A DNA stretch of 64,000 nt, from positions 61,613,648 to 61,677,647 of the forward strand of contig CM018685.1 of assembly GCA_009363875.1 (NCBI GenBank). The letters run 5' to 3'. Below are positions 56,960 through 64,000 of the stretch, one piece after another. The notes beneath the pieces are model-generated. The model was not told the origin of the DNA and made no database searches. It saw nothing but the letters and a program-made list of their open reading frames with translations. The stretch is from Mikania micrantha (Eukaryota > Streptophyta > Magnoliopsida > Asterales > Asteraceae). Positions within the stretch are counted from its first letter, which is position 1; each line of letters starts with the position of its first letter. A program made the position numbers and the translations under genes.

Positions 56960-59043
56960 ATGGAGATCTTCATCATCTTCCCTCAATGGCTTCTTACATC
57001 AACCCTAATTATCATCATGTTCTTCATGTTTCTATACACCTTCAAATCCAACAAATCATCCATTTCAGCCCCTAAGCTTCCACCAAACCCCCCAAAACTT
57101 CCCATAATCGGAAACTTGCACAAATTGGTCGGTAAACCTCGGCATCAAGTCCTTTGGCAACTTTCAAAACAATATGGCCCTATTATGCTATTCAAAATGG
57201 GCTCAAAATCTTTCATTGTCATCTCCTCCCCTAAAATGGCTAAACAAATCATGAAAACCCAAGATCACATCTTTTGTTCCCGTCCGTATTCGAAATCCAC
57301 CGAGCGATTAACTTACAACTACTTGGACATCGCGTTCTCTCCTCAATCCAACCATCGGAGAGAAATGCGCAAGATTCTGGTGTCTGAGTTCCTCGGTCCC
57401 AAGCGCGCGTCAAGAATTAACCACGTGCTGGGGACCGAGGTTGACACCATGGTTCGTGCATTAGCGTTACACCCACCAAACGGTGCGGTGAACCTGCACG
57501 ATTTGTTTCTAGCAACGGTTAAGGCGGTGGTGTGTAAGGTGGCGTTTGGTGATAACTATAGACAACAACCGATTAATGGTCCGTCATGGGAAGTGGTGGT
57601 TGATGAAGCTCAAGAAATGTTGGGTGGGTCGGTTGGGGATTTTTTTCCGTGGGTCGGTCGGTTTATTGACCGGATTAGTGGTTCGAGTCGTAAGCTGGAT
57701 CGATGTTTTAATAATCTTGATGCGTATATTGAGACGGTTATTAATGACCACAAGAATCAAACCGGTTCAGAAGTAAGTGACGTCGATGATAAGGATTTTG
57801 TTCATAGTTTACTCGAGTTGTCGTGTAAAGATGCTACATCTGGCTACCAGTTGACCAAAGAAGATATCAAATCGCTTATAATGGTATGCAATAATCTATT
57901 TTATTATATTTATATATCTGTCATTTTGTTTAAAAAAGGCCAAGTTGGTCTAAATCATAAAAAAAAAAGGGAAAATTACGAAAATAGCCACTTTGACCAA
58001 AAATTTAACCAAAATGACCATTTGACTTTTCTATCACCAAAATGTCCATGCCTTTACAGGCGCCGGCGCCCGTATACTTACGGGCGGCCGCCTATATGGG
58101 ATCCAATGGGATTTCGCCATGTGTCCTACACGGGCGTCCACGCCTCTTAAATCTGACAAACGCCCTTTAAAAAAGTAAGTTGTCACGGGCGTCGGGCCCA
58201 CACTGACACCTTTGTCACGGGCGTCCGCCCCTAAAAAAATAAAAAAAATAAAAAAATAAAAAAGTCGTTTAAAAAAAATTAAAAAAAATAGAAAAAAAAA
58301 TAAAAAAATAAAAAAGTACAGTCGGACGCCTGTAAAGTACGGTCGGACGCCTGTAAAGTACGGTCGGACGCCTGTAAAGTACGGTCGGACGCCTGTAAAG
58401 TACGGGCGGACGCCTGTAAAGTACGGGCGGACGCCTGTAAAGTACGGGCGGACGCCTGTAAAGTACGGGCGGACGCCTGTAAAGTACGGACGCCTGTAAA
58501 GTACGGGCGGACGCCTGTAAAGTACGGTCGGACGCCTGTAAAGTACGGTCGGACGCCTGTAAAGTACGGTCGGACGCCTGTGACACGTTTTCCGAAAAAA
58601 AGTCTTGGACGCCCGTAACTAGGTTCGGGCGCCTGTGTGGTCGGTCCGGGCGCCCGTTAAGGACACGTGGCGAAATCTCATTTGATCCCATATAGGCGGC
58701 CGCCCGTAAGTATACGGGCGCCGGCGCCTGTAAAGGCATGGACATTTTGGTGATGAAAAAGTCAAATGGTCATTTTGGTTAAATTTTTGGTCAAAGTGGG
58801 TATTTTGGTGATTTTCCCAAAAAAAAAAGACATATACTATGTGTTTTCTTTCATGGGGATAGCGTTATAATTAAGGGTAAGTAATTCTGGTTTGATGTGT
58901 TATTCAGGACGGCTTAACTATATTAGAGGTCTTAGGCGAAAAAAACTAGGACGGTTCCTTTGTCACATGTTTTTATAAATAAGTTTCACCCAATATAGTA
59001 TCTGATAAGTAAACAAAAATAATGTGCGTTACAATCACACACA

Positions 59044-59100
<57 letters not shown>

Positions 59101-61199
59101 ACTTATTTTATTAAGAACCACTAAATATGAAAGAACTAAAGGAACTAATTTTAACCATATGTTTTTAGGGGTATAAAAGTAATTTTCTTTTAAATTTGAG
59201 AAAGTTACTATTTTACCCCTTTAAATAACCACTCTAGGTACAAAACTTAAAGCATAATGTACAAGTGTATTATGCAGTTTTCAAGTTCCTAACATAAAAG
59301 TGGTTATTAATGGAATACCTCCCTATATATATATATATAGGAAATGGATCATATAATAACCCTCATTAATTGCGGTAACCCATTAACCCTGGCAAAAAAC
59401 GCTCAAATCGCAAAAAAAAAAATTTTCATGGTTTTTTTTATGCAAAAATAGGTGGAGCTCCTTTTTTAAGCGTTCGCTAATTCACAAGGGTTAAAAAGTT
59501 AAACGAAATGTAAGTTTGCATTACACTGCGACACTTAAATAAATGTTCGCAGTGTAACGCAAACTTACATTTCGTTTAACTTTTTAACGCTTGTGAATTA
59601 GCGAACGCTTAAAAAAGGAGCCCCCCCTATTTTTGCATAAAAAAAACCATGAAAAAAAAAATTTTGCGATTTGAGCGTTTTTTGCCAGGGTTAATGGGTT
59701 ACCGCAATTAAGGTGGGTTATTATTCACTCCTTACCCTATATATATATATATATTTCTTTTTCTGAAACCCAAACAGAGTTTTTGGTGTGATGTTGATTG
59801 AGACGCATCACATTGAATCAATTATGGCTGGGGTGTTTAAAATACTAAAATTTGAGAAACTCTGAAATCTTGATTGTATTCGGGTTGTTTGAATAGATAC
59901 CGGTCGGATATCCGTTTTTTTGTTCAGATATTGAGTATCCGAATTCAACCTAATTAACCCGGAAATACCATGTTTATTTGGGTTATTTAGATGTGAAAAT
60001 CAAGTTTATTCGGGTGAGATGAGTAACTTTTTAATAAAATGCAGGTTAAAATAATTAACTTAAAAATTACGTGAATATAATTAATTTAAATGTATAATAA
60101 TTATTAATTATATGCTTGATAAAAAATCACTTAAGATTATTAAAATGTACTGTTTGTTTAGTTACAACTAATTTTAACTAAAATAAATTAAATTAAAGTT
60201 TTTTATAAACAACTCATGTCGACCCAAACTGATATTGCTTGAAACTCATCCTGACCGCACTCATCCTGACCCAAACTCATTCTGACCTGTTACCAGTGAC
60301 GAAGCTTAAACGTTTTGAAATGGGGATAATAGACCCAGAATACATGTTAATTTTTTTGAAACGAGGGACAACACCAATCTTTTAACAAAAAAATAATCTT
60401 TCAGCTGAAAAATTAACATTACGAACGAAAAAGAGGGGGACCTATAAAAGATTGGTCCATGCCCGTTACTTATCCCGACCCAATCCGTCAATTTTGTCAG
60501 ACTCAACTACTCAAGAAGAAGGCATGTTTAGTGAACCTAGCTTATGTGCAAGTATTATGTAACCAATCGATGTAATAAGTAAGTTGTGATCAGGACGTAC
60601 TTACCGGGGGAGTCGACACGACTGTCGTGACATTGGAGTGGACAATGTCCGAGATCGCAAGAAACGTTAGAGTGATGCAAAAGCTACAAACCGAAATCCG
60701 AAACCGAACGAAAACAAAACAAAAACTAGATGCAACCGACGTCGCAAAAATGACATACTTGAAAATGGTGGTAAAAGAAACACTAAGATTACACCCCCCG
60801 GCACCATTGTTGATCCCACACGAATGCATGAGCCAGTGTCAAGTAGGCGGTTACGACGTCTATCCGGGGACGAGTGCTTTAATCAACGCGTGGGGGATAG
60901 GTCGAGATCCAACCGTATGGGGAGAGAATGCGGGTGAGTTCTATCCGGAACGGTTTGAGAAGTTTGAGGTCGATTTTGAGATGGTCCCGTTTGGGGCGGG
61001 ACGAAGATCGTGTCCGGCAATGAACACGGCTCCGGCAACCGTTGAGTTTTTAATAGCTAACCTTGTTTGTTGGTTTGATTGGGAAGTTCCTAATGGAGTG
61101 AAGAATGAAGATTTGAACATGGAAGATGTAGGAACGTTAATTCTGCGTAAGAAACTACCACTTTGCCTTGTGCCCAGAAAGTTTAATTGGGAAGACTAG
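56960..61199 (+). CDS. CYP71-clan cytochrome P450, two exons (56960-57883, 60594-61199)
   Basis: Exon 1 runs from ATG 56960 to 57883 (308 codons), then a GTATGC donor. Exon 2 starts after ATCAG at 60594 and ends at TAG 61197-61199 (201 residues). The total of 509 residues is normal for plant A-type P450s, and the phase-0 intron lies just before the I-helix, as usual in them. Seen: N-terminal membrane anchor (~5-28), proline hinge (PPNPPKLPIIGNLHKL), I-helix oxygen-binding GGVDTT, K-helix KETLRLHPP (ExxR), PERF motif (YPERF) and haem loop PFGAGRRSCPA. The enzyme would be an ER-anchored haem monooxygenase using NADPH-P450 reductase; the substrate cannot be read from sequence. Oddities: the C-helix Trp of WxxxR is Arg (HRREMRK), the stretch between PERF and the haem loop is several residues short, and the last haem-loop Gly is Ala (also seen in CYP83 enzymes). 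The exon 1 frame runs on past the donor into the intron, which should not be read as protein. Confidence 0.88.
57969..58818. mobile_element. 850-bp long-TIR element in the P450 intron
   Basis: Inverted arms of ~165 bp, nearly identical: 57969-58135 begins GGGAAAATTACGAAAATAGC, and the inverted right arm (58818 leftward) begins GGGAAAATCACCAAAATACC. Each side is flanked by ten A (57959-57968, 58819-58828), possibly a 9-10-bp target duplication as for Mutator-like elements. The interior holds A-rich DNA and a 21-bp tandem array. No transposase. Confidence 0.82.
58316..58581. repeat. 21-bp tandem array, 13 units
   Basis: Units GGTCGGACGCCTGTAAAGTA-C; one unit is 4 bp short (near 58488). The third base alternates in blocks: T in units 1-4, G in units 5-8 and 10, T in units 11-13, suggesting block expansion. 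The 158-codon minus-strand frame here is an artefact of a unit length divisible by three. Confidence 0.9.
59053..59098. repeat. (TG/TA)n microsatellite in the P450 intron
   Basis: GTGTGTGTATATAT... run. The following ~230 bp (59100-59330) has loosely inverted ends (ATTAAGAACCACT / AGTGGTTATTAAT) and may be another MITE. Confidence 0.7.
59340..59737. mobile_element. Foldback element with ~180-bp arms
   Basis: The left arm (59355-59532) is the near-perfect inverse of the right arm (59545-59722), with a loop of about 12 bp. The outer ends GGAAATGGATCATAT and (inverted) GGGTAAGGAGTGAAT are only partly alike. It is flanked by TA runs. In the P450 pre-mRNA it would form a very long hairpin. Confidence 0.85.
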
Positions 61200-61222
61200 T
61201 AAGTAATCAGTTAATTTATTTC

Positions 61223-61228
61223 AATAAA
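61223..61228 (+). terminator. Putative polyadenylation signal of the P450
   Basis: AATAAA lies 23 bp after the stop codon. The position is short but plausible for plants. Confidence 0.5.
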
Positions 61229-61490
61229 ATTAAAGAATTCGAGATGTGTATTGTAAGAGGTAATGCAATTGTTGACTAGAATTGAATTTGTAATTCAATA
61301 ATTTTACCTCTAAAATAATTGTACGCTTATGATGTTAATGAGTATGTTTGTTTATTTGATTTATGTATTTTTGATTCCAAAAACTTTTATATTTCTTCAT
61401 GCTTATAAATAAGATTTTTTTTTTGTCTCTGGTTGGTTATAATTAAGAGGGGAAATTGTAATTATTAATAAATTTGTTATTACTAATTCC

Positions 61491-61762
61491 TTTTATTGAA
61501 CGGCAGAGGGTCTCGTCGTGCTACCTTCAGTTGTCCTGTTGGTTGGTAACTAAAATCGATTATTCGATCGCGGACCGTGAGACCGTACCACTCTAATGCG
61601 CAGTAATCCTGTGTAATAGGTAAACCCTCGCCCCCCATTGGTTCAGAACCCGAGATTAAGCTCAAGATTCCTCCCCTCACCTGATTTAATTAAAATGTCA
61701 CCAGTGAGACTTGAACCCTAGTCTTTAAAAAGAAAGAACCAAGTCTTAACCAGTAGGCTAAC
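61491..61762 (-). mobile_element. tRNA-derived SINE 1
   Basis: The minus strand starts TTAGCCTACTGGTTAAGAC (A box), then GGGTTCAAGTCTC (B box), a ~200-bp body, and the tail CTGCCGTTCAATAAAA. The left flank TTTGTTATTACTAATTCC (61473-61490) resembles the right flank once SINE 2 is removed, apart from 5 extra bases. Shares its tail with SINE 2 and the SINE at 1627. Confidence 0.75.
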
Positions 61763-61779
61763 TTTGTTGAATTATTACT

Positions 61780-61907
61780 TTTTTTTTGAACGGCAATACT
61801 ATCATACTCCTAAATTACACTCAATTTTCACCCTTGCTTGAATTTGAACCCAATACCTCCTTTCTAAGGGGCAATGCCTCTACCAAGTTGGCTAATCTCA
61901 CATTGGC
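61780..61907 (-). mobile_element. tRNA-derived SINE 2, inserted beside SINE 1
   Basis: The minus strand has TTAGCCAACTTGGTAGAGG (A box) and GGGTTCAAATTC (B box) and ends GCCGTTCAAAAAAAAA. It is flanked by a perfect 16-bp duplication TTGTTGAATTATTACT (61764-61779, 61908-61923), which lies in the right flank of SINE 1. Only 128 bp long. Confidence 0.82.
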
Positions 61908-61923
61908 TTGTTGAATTATTACT

Positions 61924-62794
61924 AATTCCTGCCTGTGTACATATTATTCATAATTATGGTAGTTATTGTATGCGTTTCCAATAAAGATCTAAACCAGTTG
62001 GGATTTTGGCATGATGTCTTCTTTAATTCCACTTAAAGTTAATCTTCTTGTATACTAAGCTTCGATTTCGACTCGAGTCTTCTTTAAATTATTTTTTCTT
62101 ATTATTTATATTTTTGATGATATTTATTTTGTTTTTATGGTTGTGTTCGTTTAACAATATCCTGTTTGTCTATTTGGTTTTTTCTTATTACCTATATATT
62201 TCTGTTGATATTTCTTTATGTCTTTATTATTTTGTTACTCAAACAATTTTCTGTTTATCCATTAGTGTTCTTTTTTTTTCTTCTATTGAGTTCTTTCTGA
62301 ACACGGGTGTTCGAAAAATCCGAAATCCGAAAAAAAACCGAATCGTATCCGGAAAACCAAAAAACCGATATAAATTAGAGATCCGGATATTATGGTCAGA
62401 TTTAGATAGCAAAGTTTAAAAAATGAATAAACCAAAGCAATAGCCAAGCGTCCTAAAATCCTCCTATCGTTGATTTTTGTTGCAACCCTGAAATCCTAAA
62501 CCATGACTCCATACATGAGACACCCATCGCCCATCGGCTATCGAAGAAGAACCATACGGTTCAGTAGGTCACAGTCACCGGCTACCGCGCGCCAATTGTC
62601 GATGCCGCCTGTCGATTGATTGAGATCGGCTTCCGCCTTCCGCTTCACCTAGTTAAACTTCCATTTCTAATAATGTTGTTTTGCTAAGCGTTTCTTATGT
62701 GCTTGATACAATCATACAAATTGAAGTACTGAACCACTATTAGTACACCCATTTCCTCAAAAATCATTTTAATCAATAATCATCATTTTACTTA
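61924..62794. other. Intergenic, no gene supported
   Basis: AT-rich, with a more GC-balanced patch at 62440-62660 of unknown origin. GAACACGGGTGTTC (62299-62312) and the CGGTCCGATGAACAC region near 63280 could be the two ends of an old element enclosing this patch and the retroposon. Confidence 0.4.
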
Positions 62795-62813
62795 ATTGCA
62801 TTTTTGCTTAATT

Positions 62814-63096
62814 ACGCCCCGTTAGCGGTGCGCACATATAATGTATATATGTGTCGACAGCTCTTGAGGGGCAAAAGTAAAATTGCACTAATTTTAACGT
62901 TATTTTACTTATTCAGTGAAAATAACGTTAAAATCGTTTTGGACGGTTGATCAAGCATCATGAGCCGAGGGTCTCACTGGAAGTAGCCTCTCTACCCCTA
63001 CGGGGTAGGGGTAAGGCTGTCTACATCTCACCCTCCTCAGACCCTGCCTTAGCATGCTAATGGCGGGATATACTGAGTACGTTGATTGATTGATTG
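62814..63096 (+). mobile_element. Non-LTR retroposon (RTE/Au-type 3' end)
   Basis: The 3' part reads GAGCCGAGGGTCTCACTGGA, CCTCTCTACCCC, GGGTAAGGCTG and CACCCTCCTCAGACCC, ending in a GATT-repeat tail. This resembles the 3' ends of plant RTE LINEs and Au SINEs. It is flanked by a 19-bp duplication ATTGCATTTTTGCTTAATT (62795-62813, 63097-63115). No coding. Confidence 0.8.
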
Positions 63097-63115
63097 ATTG
63101 CATTTTTGCTTAATT

Positions 63116-64000
63116 GAATGGGTGTTTTAGAAAAGATGTAATAAATTAGAAAAAAATTCATTTGGTTCAGTTCGGGTTAATCGGATATATTCGGGTTATT
63201 CGAATTTATCTTAATCTCATCCGAATTCTAATTAGAATATATTCGAATCGCATATGATAAACCAAAAAAATTGTTACCCGGTCCGATGAACACTTCTAGT
63301 TCTACATGTGAAATAAGGGTGTTAGATAAATGCGACAAGATGCAAGTTGTTTATTTTGGTTTTATTATTCTTTTTTCTTCACCCTTTTTTTTATTGTCGC
63401 GTCATACATTATTAAGATGAAACGGTATGTTAAATTTATGTCGTTTTATTTTGATTTTTTTATTTTTTTTTCGACCGTTAATAAGTTTATTGTATGGTCA
63501 CCTTGTTCGCTGTCAGGACTATGTGACAATGCACGATTTCATATAGTTCTTTACAAAGTTGAACCTTTTTTATAAAAGCTGAATTTAAAAAGTGTGTTCC
63601 GAAAGAAAAGGAGACACCTGTTTGTCCTGTACGTATAATTAGTTTTGAACGAATAATTTTTTCAACACCGACGAATCATTAACGGATCACTTAAGTATTA
63701 TTCTGACATCAGCAGTATCATCCGATCATATTAATCAACAAGTTACCAATCTAAAAAAACTCAATAATTTAAGAAAACCCTCCAGAATCATTTAATTCAT
63801 TATTCTTATTTCACCATCAAAATACCGCTAGACTATAACGCGTTTGATTTATCCTATTACGTATATAATTTAATTATTAATTAGTTTCATGAGGGTTCTT
63901 TGGAGGTAGGCGTACATGTTGAAATATGCAACATCATTGTTAAACTAAGAAACAAGAACATGACACACTTCTTTGAGCCTTATATAAAATATATACAATT
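63116..64000. other. AT-rich DNA to the window end
   Basis: No supported gene, RNA or mobile element. Confidence 0.5.

Noticed and set aside
57884..58150. Continuation of P450 exon 1 as coding to 58150
   Set aside because: A GT donor after ATAATG and the I-helix coding found at 60594 show this is intron; the translation also loses P450 similarity.
58316..58581. Regular short repeats resembling a CRISPR array
   Set aside because: Units are contiguous with no unique spacers, and the genome is a plant nuclear one.
58269..58745. 158-codon minus-strand ORF with RRP-type repeats
   Set aside because: It is the 21-bp tandem array read in frame; no start context, domain or non-repeat part.
62048..62419. 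123-codon ORF
   Set aside because: Low-complexity T-rich translation (Phe/Leu/Tyr runs) without a domain.

Overview
This window is repeat-rich nuclear DNA from a flowering plant. The evidence is a single-intron A-type cytochrome P450, a plant GPR107-type membrane protein, very long-LTR Ty3/gypsy elements primed by initiator tRNA-Met, and tRNA-derived SINEs. The element families look like those of Asteraceae, but that is an impression and not proven here. Only two cellular genes are supported: the 3' part of a seven-helix GPR107/CAND-type protein (2-925, +) and a CYP71-clan P450 of two exons (56960-57883 and 60594-61199, +).

Layout. 1-5.5 kb: the gene end, a foldback MITE, a tRNA-type SINE, a Helitron-type terminus, a 40-bp minisatellite and AT-rich spacer. 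5.5-41.2 kb: one nested stack of retrotransposons that can be peeled apart by target-site duplications (TSDs). An old minus-strand LTR (called C; TSD CTAAT) holds family A sequences. These are a young minus-strand gypsy element with near-identical 2149-bp LTRs plus an extra truncated internal segment, joined to a diverged LTR (A'). A' is split by LTR B (TSD TCGCA). B is itself split by a full-length plus-strand gypsy element P (19821-33274, TSD TAATG), a 524-bp TIR element (10-bp TSD) and a solo LTR S (TSD ATACG). 41.2-45.9 kb: Helitron-like and TIR elements, a Tourist-like MITE (TSD TAA) and a tandem repeat. 45.9-54.3 kb: a composite solo LTR D (TSD ATTTA) holding a truncated LTR E, with the first ~960 bp of D present twice. 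54.3-64 kb: spacer, the P450 gene (its 2.7-kb intron carries at least two inverted-repeat elements), two nested SINEs and one more retroposon.

Elements A and P encode the usual gag - protease - reverse transcriptase - RNase H - integrase order, and both are broken: A by a small deletion inside RT, P by one in-frame stop in the integrase tail. A also carries an unexpected 228-codon sense ORF upstream of gag with a C-terminal hydrophobic helix. The most interesting signal is a ~60-90 nt stem-loop module found eight times, always in sense orientation, in the LTRs and leader of three related LTR families (P, E, D). Its core is strongly conserved while both stems change sequence and keep pairing. 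That is the pattern expected of a functional RNA structure, although a DNA promoter role for its TATA-like segment is not excluded.
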